Source: Carnegiea gigantea
Lineage: Eukaryota > Streptophyta > Magnoliopsida > Caryophyllales > Cactaceae
NCBI GenBank assembly: GCA_029747015.1
Contig: JAKOGI010001246.1
Span: 182,501-246,500, forward strand
Length of the DNA stretch: 64,000 bases
Direction of reading: 5' to 3'
The first letter of the stretch is position 1. Each line of letters opens with the position of its first letter. Position numbers and translations under genes: made by a program. The notes below the pieces were generated by a model. That model saw only the letters and a list, made by a program, of their open reading frames with translations, was not told the DNA's origin and made no database searches. This document shows, piece after piece, positions 34,326-46,996 of this stretch.

Positions 34326-35159
34326 GCTAAACAATCCGAACCAAAATTGGGTACAATAAGGTTCTCACCCAATCTTCACACAAAGTTGCCCAAAATTTTG
34401 ATCACCCAAACAAAAAACCAATAAAATTATTATGGATTTTGAATTAAGAACAATGTATGATTATTCAACATAAAGATTAACACCATTTAGCTACAGTCCA
34501 CCTTCTTTATACCATAAAGGAAATTGATAGAATAAGGGCCAAAGGAGAGACGCAAATCGCTATTTAAATACACTTGCAACTTGAAAATAAGAATGGAGAT
34601 TTAAAGAAGAGAAAGGCCATCAAGCCAATCTATTTCATTTTATATTTTATAAATCTATAAATTACAATGGAATATTTGGACATTTTGGCTAGAAAACTAG
34701 GTAGCCCCTTCCCGGGCTATAAAACCTATCCAATGAGAATAATGCACCTACTAAGCTATAGTAGCCTAATATGAATTAAGCAGTAACTTAAGCGAATAGA
34801 ATGCTTGAAACAATAAAGCTCATTCATTATGAAAAGGAAGCTTCTAAGCATATTTCCTAAGGAAACAAAAGATTTTTTGCTTAAACCAAAAAAAAAAAAC
34901 AAATGATGTCAAGTGCCAAAATCTTCTTGCCTCCAAAATTGGACATTTAACCAAGTCAAGCATTGACCATTGACCAATGTTGACCAAGGATTAACTTGGA
35001 TTGATCAGTTTACCAATTGGTCAAAAGTGTGAATTTTCACTTTATTTTGAGGGTTTAGCATGATGAGAGCTTTAAATGATGTTGGTGTAATGTGGCAGAG
35101 TCTAATATGTATCCACCTCCCTTTGTTGAGAAGGATTTTTCCTCAAATTGTCAGGGTTG
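34326..35159. other. unassigned, with TTGACC cluster
   Basis: No coding signature. A GGGCTATAAAAC stretch (34714-34725) resembles a TATA box, and several TTGACC/GGTCAA words cluster at 34955-35025. Function unknown. Confidence 0.35.
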
Positions 35160-36260
35160 TAATTTATTAACACCAACCTTGAGAACTAGATGCCTCTTTT
35201 GGGTTTGAAAATACCCAATGTGCTTAGAACACTACCCTTCTTAAAGGTGTAAGAGTTGTTACAGATTTTAGGGCATGCTCCAAAGTGATAATTGGCATTT
35301 GTAGGCTTAATGAACTCATTGAATATCTCAATACACTCATCACAAGATAATTCATCTTCATTAAGCTTAGAATAGTTATCATTCACATCCTCATGGATAT
35401 TTTCCTCCAAGACCGACTCGATGGGCAATGAGACTTTGGGAGCAAGTTCCTTTGGGACCACATCATCCGGCTCTTAGTGAACCACAAGGGAGAAAGATTC
35501 CACTTCTTCACTTGTGTTTGGATTTATCATTAGTAAGGCAATTTGAGACTTGTTCTTACTATTGACAGACTCTACTAGTGTTCCTCTCATGAAAATGTTT
35601 TTCTTACTCCCCTTCCTTGGTTTATCCTTGTGAGGTTTGGCTAGAGATAAAGATGCTAATGTAAGAATGCACCAATTGTGCTTGACCAAATAAGTCTTCG
35701 CATGCCCATCATAAACCATATGTTTATCAAATAACCATAGCCTGTCAAGTAATAAACAACATGCATTCATGAAGAGGACATCACACAAAACTTAGTCATT
35801 ATAGGACCAATTGAGAATGAAATTAGAGCTTGCTAGAAGTGATTACCTCATTGCTTGGTTGAAAGCATTGAAGAGGGTATGGAGTAGAATGCTCCTTGGT
35901 GGGATTTTAAAGCTTGTCAATGGGTCTCTTAGAGGCTAAATTAGTACGTCTGCCACCATCTATGGTTAAGCCACAGACCTTTCATCCAATTGTGCACCTT
36001 GAATGAAAGATTTGTTCCCTATATCTATCTTCAAGAGGAGCCTTCATGACTTGTAAATCCCTCTTAATCAACAACAATTCACCCACATTCGAAGTGAGTA
36101 AAGTAAGCATATTAATTATTGCATTCCTCTTCTTCACTAGATTCTTTCTTAATGGCTTGAATCTCTCGTACCTCTCTAATAGTAAAGGAAAATATATTAG
36201 GACAATCATGTTGAAAATGTCCAAAATCATGACACTTGTGTAATGCGCCAATTCATAATA
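35160..36260 (-). pseudogene. Ty3/gypsy gag knuckle and protease remnant
   Basis: Minus strand 36251-35982 holds a degenerate zinc knuckle KCHDFGHFQHDCPN, then basic text, then CTIGxKVCGLTIDGG followed by TNLASKRPIDKL, the gypsy aspartic protease site in which DGG stands for the catalytic motif, as is frequent in plant gypsy elements. 35788-35474 continues with VLCDVLFMNACCLLLDRLWL and FDKHMVYDGHAKTY, the usual text after the protease (normally LLGRPW). 35461-35186 is the linker before RT. At least four stops or frame changes. This remnant differs in type from the gypsy elements at 10440 and 59438. Confidence 0.85.
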
Positions 36261-36413
36261 AGCTCCTTTACCTTAATTAACTGAGCAATAATAGTTAATA
36301 TAGCAGAGGGATCAATGTCAGGATTCTACTTCAATCCTAGAATAAATAAGGCTTAGTTGATCACTTAACCTAAACACTATTACATCTCTGACATATTTGT
36401 CAAATGACATACA

Positions 36414-36418
36414 AATTT
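36414..36418. repeat. target site duplication AATTT (left)
   Basis: Matches AATTT at 39847-39851 on the other side of the LTR element. Confidence 0.8.
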
Positions 36419-36859
36419 TGTTGGATATTTCAAGAGTTGGTTTTCCAACAGTTCTTATCCGGTTTGTTGGATAAATGTGTCATGTTAACTCCTATCTTAT
36501 CCTTTGTGGTGCCTCTTGGTATGGTGCCTTTTGGCATGGTACCTTTTCCTATCCTTTGTGGTGCCTCTTGGCATAGTGCCTTTTGGCATGTTATAAAAGT
36601 CATGGATAAGAAGAAGAGAAATATAACATATAGGATATGATAACAAGATGGGAATGAGGTGTGCAAAAACACATTCTTATAAATCACTTTCCCATAGTTT
36701 GAACTCGAGAAAACATGAAAATGTACACTTGTCTATCAGCGTTTTATCCCGAAGACTATTTGTGGTACGCAGCAAATAAGTCTTACGGAAAGTGATGTCG
36801 TTCACGACTTGTTGGTATATCCGGTTCCACAAAGTTGATCTGAATCCCTTTCCCTAACA
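36419..36859 (+). repeat. 5' LTR of the non-autonomous element
   Basis: TGTTGGATATTTC...CCCTAACA. It holds TATAAAAG at 36592-36599, and a partial internal duplication of a roughly 53-bp unit (TTTGTGGTGCCTCTTGG) at 36500-36590. Confidence 0.93.
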
Positions 36860-39405
36860 ATCGTAAGACTTATTTTGGTGGCAACGATTCGTGAGATGAC
36901 ATCTAACTTTTCAGAAGTGGGATAAGTTTATAAGTGTTGAATTTAGAAAAGATCATAGTCTCCATCTCGGATGATCGAGTATTTATGGGTAGTAATGCAA
37001 AGGCCATGCCGTATCTGAAGTTGTCCATATGATGGAAGTTAAGATAAGTACTTTTCTTATAATTTATGGGTAGCAGTATTCATTTATATGCATGCAGTTG
37101 TTTAACGGTATTCATTATTTGATTCGTGTTTCTGTATTGACAATGGCATGCATTTAAGTTTGTAAGATATTATCATGGAATATTATGAGAAATTTGAATC
37201 AAATATGTTTTGTAATGCATTTTGGAAAGTGGATAGCACATGCATGCATGCCGGTATATGCCACCTTCGCTTAGTTAGACTTCTACATGAATGTTGATCA
37301 ATATTTTGTCATGTAGTGTGTCTAAAGTTTTGATGCCCTTGCCGTTGTTAAGATTGATTATGTTTAGAATGTTGATCTCATGCATTCATATGCATGGTCT
37401 TAAAAGGCCAAACGAAAGTTGAAAGTTAGCCGTCAAAATTTACAATATCTTTTGGTTATATGTCTTATACACGGATTTGATCATGTCCAAGATTGTGAGC
37501 ATCATTTTGGTTATTTGATCATGTATAAGTTATTGAGATGAATTATAAGGTGCAATAGACTTATGCTTGGGCGAATAATTTCAGTTTGAATCACATTTTA
37601 TGATGGTATAATGAAATGTCATTTTGATCATGCCGATTATAAATTAAATATAAGTATCAAAGTGAGTATTTTGTTATGTAAGATTGATGCTGATCAGGAA
37701 CTGTTTATTTAAGATGGCAATATGGGTATTTGTGGCCACTTATTATACGATGTTTCAAATTGATTTAAGGCATGTTATTTTATCCTCAGCTTGGGTGTAA
37801 AGTTTGCCTTTGTAAAATAAGTCACACAAAGTTATGGCTAAAACTTAAAAGTGTGATTTGGTATTTGTTAGTTATAAAGAAATGCACATGGATATGTATG
37901 TGTTTTAGATACGATGATTATATGGTGTCTGCCAAAGTTAATATGATAATTTAATCATATGTGAGTTTGTAAAATAATCTATGAGGTAGGCATAGATTAT
38001 GGAGGAAAATCCTCAATTTAAAAGGTGCAGTCTGAATATGTGCATGATTATAAAATTATAAAGGTGCAGTGTGGATATATACATGATTATAAAATTATAT
38101 ATGTGGGAATATGATTTCCATAAAAAGTCAAATTTTTGATTTGTAAGCGTAACCATGTAAAGAATCCAAATTTATTGGATTAAATTATGGTTATAGGTAT
38201 GATATTTTTATCATATATAAGTTGAAAATTGAATATAATTTCCATGAAAACCAAAATATTTGGTTTTGTAAGTATGCATAAGTTGGAAAGATAATTTCCA
38301 TGAAAACCGAGGTAATTTTTTGATTTTATGAGCATTATTTTTGTGGATTAAATTATAACCATATGAATAATCCATCAGAATTGGATAAAGGTTATGGTTA
38401 TGAATATTAGCAACTTTGTAAATCTTGTGAGCCCAAATATTGAGATTTACAAAGGGACGTCGTATTAAATTTTAAATTTATATGGATCCATTTCAAAAGT
38501 GTATACGCTATTTAGTGTGATTTTATCCATAGCTTATAATACGATAGTTTAATCGTATTAATGGCGGGGGGTATAATTTCTTGAGAATTCAAAATGTTCT
38601 ACAGCAGTAACTAGTCTAGATAGATCTGATTATGATCATGATATATTCAAGGTCATGAAATGATATGTATATATCTATTGACCTTGAAAGTTGTATAAGC
38701 ATTGACTAGTTCGAATTGATTTGAGCATGACTATTATATATTTAAGGTCATCGAATGATATGTTTTTATCTAGTGACCTTAGTAATGGGGATGGGTAAGT
38801 GCCCGTTATCTAATCACTAATGACAGGCACCCAACTCACACTTGGTGAGATGTCAAGTCTTGAGTTCAATGCGGTGGAGCTTATCATATGGATGGTTGCA
38901 AGCACTATTATGTTTATCTTCCATCCCAAAGTTTAAGTGCTTGAAATTACCTGTATGTAAGGAAAAGGGTGAGCGAAAGCTCTTAATAGACTCTTCAACG
39001 GTAAAGTTGGTATGCCATAATATACGGGGGCATGTCCTTGAAAGAGTATAAAGAGTCTACCTATGTGAGTGTGAAGTGTGGCCGCTTCGAGAGCCAAATG
39101 GGGCATGGCTTGGTACACTCACTAAGGATATGGACACGTGGCCCTAAATTGTGTCAAAATTCTAAGTGTATTTTGAGGTTCATGTGTGAGATGTATCCAA
39201 TTAGTCAAAAAGGATGTATAGTTCAAAGACTTGTCCACTATGACATTCAGACTAATTGAAATTATGTTCACTAAGTGAAAGTTCAAATCGCAAGATACTT
39301 TCATGATGCATAAATCTCCTTGTTTTCTCAAAATTTGTCTTCTCTCATTATTGGTACAGTAGGGGATTGGAAAACTCAAGATACGATTTTTCAATGGTGG
39401 GGGAT
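36860..39405 (+). other. interior of the non-autonomous LTR element
   Basis: AT-rich, noncoding. Repeated words recur, for example AAGGTGCAGTCTGAATATGT / AAGGTGCAGTGTGGATATAT (38021, 38060) and TAATTTCCATGAAAACC (38236, 38291). The primer binding site was not identified with certainty; TGGTGGCAACGATTCG at about 36877 is a weak candidate. Confidence 0.6.
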
Positions 39406-39846
39406 TGTTGGACATTTCAAGAGTTGGTTTTTCAACGGTTCTTATCTGATTTGTTGGATAAATGTGTCATGTTAACTCCTATCTTATCCTTTGTGGTGCC
39501 TCTTGGTATGGTGCCTTTTGGCATGGTACCTTTTCCTATCCTTTGTGATGCCTCTTGGCATAGTGCCTTTTGGCATGTTATAAAAGTCATGGATAAGGAG
39601 AAGAGAAATATAACATATAGGATATGATAACAAGATGGGAATAAGGTGTGCAAAAACACATTCTTATGAATCACTTTCCCATAGTTTGAACTCGAGAAAA
39701 TATGAAAATGTACACTTGTCTATCAGCGTTTTATCCCGAAGACTATTTGTAGTACACAGCAAATAAGTCTTACGAAAAGTGATGTCGTTCACGACTCGTT
39801 GGTATATCCGGTACCACAAAGTTGATCTGAATCCCTTTCTCCAACA
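39406..39846 (+). repeat. 3' LTR of the non-autonomous element
   Basis: TGTTGGACATTTC...CTCCAACA, same length as the 5' LTR. TATAAAAG at 39579-39586. Confidence 0.93.
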
Positions 39847-39851
39847 AATTT
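39847..39851. repeat. target site duplication AATTT (right)
   Basis: Matches 36414-36418. Confidence 0.8.
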
Positions 39852-40926
39852 TACATGCCCATATTCAAACGACTATCTAATAACTTGCAAAACATGCATG
39901 TAGGTGACTTAGGGCTTCGTGGGATGTCAATGTGAGCTCATCTAGACCCCACTAATTGTATTCTACTTCACTTGTATTAGCATATGTGCGAACTTCGTAA
40001 ATGTCCGCTAAAGAAAATAATAATATTCAAAGAATGAGTCAAAGCTGAATATGTTGATCCCCTGTATTGCAAGCAATGTATGTATCTTCTTAGCGAGCAT
40101 GCACATTTTAATTCATTTTAGCTCAAAGTAAAAGTGAGAGAGAATGTATATAAAATTATTTTTAATTTATTATCTGCATCATCTCTTTGTATTGGTAATT
40201 ACAAGAGGGTTCTAACGATAAGCAAATTGGTCGTTAAATGCTCAATTTGTTGTCGTTAAATGTTTTTACGATCAAAAAATATTTGTCGTTGTTCATTGTT
40301 ATTGGTCCCGTCGTAAATAATTTTAACGACCATTTAAAAACTTCGTCGTTTGTGGAAGTAACGATGAAACATAGTATCATTGTCATTAATAGATTAAGCA
40401 ACAATGAGCAACATATTATTAACGACCAAATTAGTTGTCGCAAACTTTGAAAATTATGTGTATCAAAAATTAAACTCCTAACCATTAACGATGGATTTGG
40501 TTCATTGCTATTTTTTCAGGTGAAGCCAATGATGAACAGTAACCTCATTAAAAAGTACAATTAGTTATGAAGGAACATCATAACAACCAATATTTTTTCA
40601 TCATTAATAATGTTATGAATGACCGAAATATATTTAATTCATACAATATTCAAAACAGGAGTTAACAGTTGATTGAATATATCACAAACATACTAGGAAC
40701 ACTGAACTTGAATTTATAGATATTTATTGAATCGAATGCCTGTAGTTTGCGATATTACGCTACAAAACACAATTAGACACCAACTTCCTAAAAACAATGT
40801 ATTTTGAGAAAGCAACATATATTTGCCAGAAACTAGAAAGTCGTTCTCGAAGTCGAAAATTGAATACAAGTAACTACTGCTAACTGAAAAGGAGAAAAAA
40901 AGTCTGCCAATGATCCGTCATCTTCG

Positions 40927-40989
40927 TCAATAACCGATAAAAGCAGGGAAGTGTTCGAACTCGAATGAGCACCCCATGTCGTCAAGCAT
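40927..40989 (-). pseudogene. possible captured terminal exon
   Basis: Minus strand: acceptor TTTTTGTAG, then 21 codons ATGCTTGACGAC... to TGA. The product reads MLDDMGCSFEFEHFPAFIGY. The neat acceptor, open frame and stop suggest a last exon of a host gene; the gene was not recognised. Confidence 0.4.
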
Positions 40990-42239
40990 CTACAAAAATG
41001 AAGAGGTGTTAGAACTTAAGTCCATCAAGATCGATAAATCTGAATACATATATAGAGCCTGCATCTTGAAGCAGGGAAGATGAAGTAAGATCATCCTAAA
41101 CGTTAAGGGGTTGAGAAATCAGTGTGCTGGGAACCTTCTGAACAAAATGCATTTTTACATTTGAAATATGAAAGGTGTATCAAACTATTAGCTCAACCTG
41201 GCAGATGGGCACAAATACTTTATCTTAAGCCAATTCATGTGTATTCTTCAATATGATAGGTGTCCTTTTAAATATGATAGTAGGAGGCAAAGAAAGAAAT
41301 GTAACCTCAGAAGTTATTCCAAACTACAACATGGTAGCAACTGCTGATACCAATACTGCAATCTATCACTAATCTATAAAAACAATGAGAGTGCATCTAC
41401 TTATCATCACAGTTTTTCTAGAGGCAAGTCGTATCAAGTTCTCTTGAATCTTAACAAAGTCTCCAGTGACAGTGGCATAATACCCCACAATATGCCTAAC
41501 AATTTACATAACTCAAAGATACAACATGCACTGACGAGAATGGAGTGATCAAATCAGCGGAGATATGGTGAAAGGATGACTTTCATGCCATTAAGAGACT
41601 TTATTGGCATCTAAAATACATGTTTTTGCTTTTGATCCTCGAAACTGTGGCTATACGACAACATGCTAGAACCCTCTATTAGACCAAAAAAGCACTACAT
41701 TAATTATCATACTCCACTTACCCAATTACGCAAGTTTTAAGCCTCAAAATTACCGCAACAGAAAAGAGGCGAAGCAGAATCAACTTTCTAGAGCAGAAAC
41801 AAGATTAAAGAAATAAGGGTCCAGAGCAATAAACGGTATCTAACTACCTAAAAGCTAAGCCTTGATCAGTGAAAACACTTCGCCATACCTTCCTGCTCAA
41901 ATGTATACTTCTAAAATTTAGAAAAAAAAGGAGGACACAGCTTAGTGAAAAACACTACAGAACACCCCCAAACCCCCAAAAAAAAAAAAAAAACAAACAA
42001 TCTTGTATAAAACTAAGCAATCTGAGTCAGGCATTTTGTCGAGCATGTAATGTGCAGATGAACGAAGTACTCTAATCCCAAACTTCGTTGACAGATTTAC
42101 TGGCATCCATAACCAAATTGTTTCTTTCTACAAAAGCCTATCACAAATCAGTTAATTCCAACCATCCAACAACACAAAATCTCAAAATTTACTGTTGATA
42201 AACACAATTTGACTATAATCCATACGAGGAAAAACTCAC

Positions 42240-42303
42240 CAAGATCATTGAAGACCCACAAAGAACTCGTGAACTTGGCAGGCCCCCCAGCAAAATAATC
42301 AAT
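42240..42303 (-). pseudogene. possible captured internal exon
   Basis: Minus strand: acceptor TTCTTATTGCAG, 64 nt, donor GTGAGT. One frame reads DYFAGGPAKFTSSLWVFNDL with no stop. Further upstream in the minus sense (42480-42600) is C-rich text like a leader or transit-peptide region. Gene not recognised. Confidence 0.45.
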
Positions 42304-43014
42304 CTGCAATAAGAATGATTCGTTCAAATCGTGCCCAGTTAGTTGCAAATAAACACTCCCTACCCACTAAACTTCTCAATTGAAAAATAAAATCATGACA
42401 ATGGAAGAAGAATAAGGTGATCCAAACGTGAAATCAAGAAAAGAAGCAAAATTGCACAAAAAAACTGCCGAGGACTCGCTTTCCGGGCTCTAAAAGAAGG
42501 TGGAGGTGCTGCGGAAAGGGGAGGAGTCAATTGAGAGGGTTTGAGGGCTTCTGGGTTAAGCAAGATGTGAGGGGTTTGAAGCTTCTGGTGATTTTTTCGT
42601 GGCAGCCCCCTTCCTTAATTGCACGCGTGAGAACAATAAGTCACCAGGCTCAAGGATTAAACATATTGCTATTTTTATTCATTAATTAATTCTAAATGGT
42701 TTTGCCTTCATATCATTAATATAAACCTATTTCTTCCTCTAATAATTTTAACTTAGGTGAGAAATATTGTATTTAATTTTCAGATTTTCATTTTTATCTT
42801 TCGTCCATAATTTTTATATATTCCCTCCTATTGACAATAATAATGAACGTTGTAAAATCAATAACGACCTATTTTAGTGTACGTTATCTAATGACGATTT
42901 TTTGATGAAATTAAACAACAAATAATCATTTTCGTCGCTATTACTAACATTTAACGATGCTTTTTATGTTTGGTTGTTAAAATATGGTCGTTAAAAATTC
43001 CCTTTGCACTTGTA

Positions 43015-45651
43015 TATCTAAATTGATCAAGAAGTCTAGTCAATCAAGCAGGTTGACACTGGTCAAGTATAATTGATACTAACTGATATAATGTGATATG
43101 ATACGGCTGCTTACATTATTACGTGGCAAAACAATGCTAAAAATGATTCATTAAATATTTGTGTACTATGAGATTTTGACATTTATAAGAAGAACTACTT
43201 TTTGCCTATGCTCAGGTGCGGGAGGTCTACATAGTTAAGATCAACTAAATGAATATGGAACTCTTATGGGCTACACAGCAAGACATGTAATCTCCATAAT
43301 TTAAATATTTTTTTGTTAAAATAAATTTGCGTTAAAAGAATCGCATAATCACATATTGTATTTTTGATTCTATAATTAGATAACTAACTATATAATTACA
43401 CACCTCCGAGCCAATGCAGCTGCTGAACCGGACATGTCCTTAACTCATTGAAAAAAAAGTAAGCAACAATAATAATAATAACTTCCAATGGGATCTCACT
43501 TGCACACGGTGAGAAATTAAATTAAGCCTTGAAAATTAATTCCTCCACAGTCTGTTATGTGCATCTTCTTCCCTAGAAAACATAATGCTCAATTTGCCTA
43601 CTGCTATACTGCCCCTATAATGCTCTTTCTGGTCCATCAGAATGTTGGGCTCCTTAAAGGAAGATCAACCACCTGCAGGCTCTATGCCATCTTGGCAATT
43701 GCAAAGTCCCTTGCTATTTGTAGATACTTTCAACCCCATAACATGAAATCCACATTGAGTCAAGTTGTGCATATAATGCATTTTTTAAGGAAGATCATCT
43801 TCTTGTTGGAAATATTTGTGAAAAACCTCAAAAAATGAATGAACTCTTCTATTGATTTGGGATTACAACATATAAAACAACAAGATCAATAATATATCAA
43901 GAACATCTAAAATACATCAAGCTTACATATGCAAAATGACAATAGAATCAAAACATGAGAGATGTACAAATGGGGTCGAGTTTGAGAGATATGGAGGCTT
44001 TAGAAATAGTCGGGTCGAAGCACACCGAATGCTTTCTTTGGAGAAGAAGCGTCCCTACCGCACTGTTAAGTTTATTCATAAATGCAGTCTCCTGCCAAGA
44101 TTCAACTACCCTTTGATACTGTTCGGGTGCAGCAAGTAGAACCCCGAACCGACCTCTCACCTAATGCTAATTATATAAAAGTGCAAAAAAAAAAAAATGC
44201 TATGTTTGGAACATGACCATAGTCAATCTCAACTTGGTCCAATCAAAGTAGAAGAACCCATGTTATTTAGTTGAACAAACCATTCACTTATTCTTCCATC
44301 TTTTTTAAGCACTGTTGCGTATTTATATTAAAAAATTAAACTGACCCGTGATCAAGTCTGACAAGGTCAACGTTACCGGATGATCATTACCATTAAAATC
44401 CATGGGATACTTTACACCAAAACATTTGATATGCAAATGTTATTGATAAGCAGCAAGCTAGCAAATGTAATGCATTAATTAATAACTAGGAGCCTCTTGG
44501 CTCTTGCTTTATGAGAGGTTGATAATAAACAATAACAATAAAATAATAGTCAACTCAAGCAATTAGTTGCAAAACGTTTTGACCTATTAGAAGCTAACAA
44601 AAAAACTTCAAGGGAAAACGCAATCAACTTAAAAATAGTTAATTTTACATCATATTTTTCAACACCTCTACCTCTACTCCTCTTTCAAATTCCACAAAAT
44701 TACATACATTAGTTTCTTCAACTAAAAAAATATATCACAAATAAAAAAACGTCAGTAAAATTTTCACCATGTCAATTCCCTAAAAAATCCAATTCCTCAT
44801 AAGAGAAATATGGAGAGGAGAGGGAAACTGTAGAGGTTCGGAACAACCTAAGGAGAAAGCATAATGCTTGTAAAACTACCCTTCCTAGCTAATAAATTAT
44901 GTAAAAAAAAGAAAAGAAATTATGTTAGAAAAAGAAAATAATTAAAAAGTGGTACGAAAATAAAAATGCAAAGTTTAAGATACGATGTCTATGTGCATAT
45001 ATGCCTTCAATGAGAAAGAAAATAAATTCCTAGTAGTACACCTCCTGTCTAGAAGGAGTAAAATCCCACTCCACAAATCCAGAAACAAAGAAAATAAAAT
45101 TCTAAGTACCCAACTCCGCTCCGGTGAAATAGACTAGTACACATAGTTTTTTTCCAAACATTAAAAAAAACACTCGACATGTGAAAAAAAATAATTGATG
45201 GTAATTTATCAGTTTTATGGCCTTGCTTTTATTTAATTTCATAAAAGGAAAAAATAAATCTGATAATAGAATATTTTTTATCTATACATGTACTGTTAAT
45301 TAACCCCCACCCAGTTTAGACCCAGCCTAGTTCTAACTACTAACCTAAAACTGCCGAAAATTGCCAATCTGCAACCCTTTCCTTGCTCTCCCTAAGCCCT
45401 AAAATCAGAGATCAGACCAAGCCTCTTTATCTATCCATGTTTGTCTAAATTTGAATGACAAAGATTAAAATGAAAGGGTGTCAATAATTGAAGAATCCAA
45501 GTCTCCTTCCTGCTTCAGCAGCCCAATTTACGTTGCCTTCTGCTACTCGGTGTCTCCCTCAAAGCCTGATGTGGAGGCCTTATTCAACCCCTTTCTGTTA
45601 TAATTGTCACACTAACCTTGGCATGCCTTTGATCAATCATTTTAGATTTAG
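43015..45651. other. unassigned noncoding DNA
   Basis: No transposon ends or domains seen. The minus frame 44160-43948 (MRGRFGVLLAAPEQ...) is somewhat richer in GC than its surroundings but unrecognised. Confidence 0.4.
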
Positions 45652-46695
45652 GTAGTGTTTGGTTGAAAAAAAAATAGGTTTTCTGAAAGATCATTTTCTG
45701 TGGAAAATGTTTTTCCAAAGAAAATTGATTTTCATATCACATTTTCCGTTGTTTGATACAAGATAAATTATTTTCCATTAAAAAAAAGGAAAACATCAAC
45801 TGAAGAATTGTTTAAATAGCAAAAAATATCAATTGAATGATCATAGTAGAGATAAATGTTGACTAAATGAAGAAATATTGTAACTTAAAATTCATATTTG
45901 AGCTTTTTTAATAGTTCTTCTAGGATAATCAAGTTTTGATTTAAATCGTTGAAATTCTTTAGTGATGAAAAATATCAACTGAATTGTTTAAGTGGCGAAA
46001 AATACTGATTGGATTGTCCTGTCGAAAAAAAATGTTAACCAGATAAAGGAATGCTGTGCTCAAAACTTGGATTTGAGCCTATTTTAATCTTTCTTATTCG
46101 ATGATCAAGTTTCAATCGAAACTATTGAAATTGTCTAGCAGTGAAAAATATTAACTGCATTGTTTATGTGGCGACAAATGTTGATTGAATTGTCATTGTG
46201 CAAAAAAAAAAATGTTGACCAGATGAAATAATATCAAGCTCAAAATTTGAATTTAAGCCTATTTTAATATTTTCTATCTAGTGATTAAGCTTTAATCTAA
46301 ATTGTTGAAATTATTTTAGGTGTGAGTCAATTGAATTATTCTAGTGATAAAAAATGTCGATTAAATTGTGGTGGCGGTGATAAATGTCGACCAAATGAAA
46401 GAAATTTGAACTCAAAATCTAGATTTGAGTTTATTTTATTCTTTCCCATTGCGCGGTCAAATTTTGATCCAAGCCGTTGAAATTGAATTTTGCATCTGAA
46501 TTTCAGCTGACCCTATTGCCAAAAAGTTAAAGGAAGAAAATCAAGTTCTTATCTTCTTAAAAAGAAAATCATTTTCCTCAATTGAGGGGAAAATTATTTT
46601 CCTTAGAAAATAGTTTTTTAACTTTTAATATGCCAACAACGGAAAATTGGAACACTACTTTCTGGAAAAATTATTTTCCACCAACCAAACATTAC
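45652..46695. mobile_element. inverted-repeat element with four internal repeats
   Basis: Ends are GTAGTGTTTGGTTG on the left and, read inward, GTAATGTTTGGTTG on the right, with longer imperfect pairing through the TTTTCC/GGAAAA-rich subterminal parts. TTAG flanks both ends. No transposase, so non-autonomous. Superfamily uncertain because a 4-bp flank fits none of the common classes well. Confidence 0.7.
45795..46490. repeat. four diverged tandem repeats of about 175 bp
   Basis: Units start near 45815, 45968, 46146 and 46322. Each carries a succession of AAATATCAACTGAATTGTTT, AATGTTGACCAGATGAA, CTCAAAATTTGGATTTGAGC and GATCAAGTTTTGAT...GTTGAAATT. Copies differ at many positions, so the array is old. 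Confidence 0.8.
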
Positions 46696-46859
46696 TTAGT
46701 GAAGTAGAATTTGGTAGATTTAGTGATGGAGAATTTGAGTAAGCTCTTGCTAGTTATGGAGTTTGTAATTGTGAAAGCATGGGGTGAGAGAAGGAAGGTG
46801 TGGGGATGAGGCATAGATCATTGGGGGATTGATTTAGGCCCAGTTCCTTTTGTAGGTAA

Positions 46860-46975
46860 ATGAACCATCCCACTCCTTCCCACTTCTTCCTATTCTTCCA
46901 CACTCATTTCCACTCCTTGCCACTGTTTCTCATTCTTTCCCACTCCTTTCCACTCTTCAAAATAAATACCACTCA
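46860..46975. repeat. pyrimidine-rich CCACTCCTT-type repeat
   Basis: About ten diverged copies of a 10-12 bp unit such as TTCCCACTCC. Confidence 0.8.
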
Positions 46976-46996
46976 TAACTACTTCCACCCATTTCT

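Larger units (their letters stand above)
36419..39846 (+). mobile_element. complete non-autonomous LTR element (LARD-like), no coding capacity
   Basis: Two 441-bp LTRs (36419-36859 and 39406-39846) flank a 2.5-kb interior, with TSD AATTT on both sides. LTRs differ at roughly 17 positions, about 96% identity. A purine-rich GGTGGGGGAT precedes the right LTR, fixing the plus orientation. The interior has no frame with gag or pol motifs. Longer than a typical TRIM and shorter than most LARDs. Confidence 0.92.
40200..43014. mobile_element. CACTA-like element with possible captured gene exons
   Basis: Both ends begin TACAAG when read inward (40200 and 43014) and carry many copies of GTCGTTAAA / TTTAACGACC within about 250 bp of each end, the subterminal-repeat pattern of CACTA elements. 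The outermost CAC is not preserved and no 3-bp TSD is evident, so the superfamily call is tentative. The middle is GC-richer than the flanks and holds exon-like pieces on the minus strand. Confidence 0.5.

Noticed and set aside
43557..43838. 93-codon plus-strand frame
   Set aside because: No recognisable motif, AT-driven composition and no supporting splice or regulatory context.
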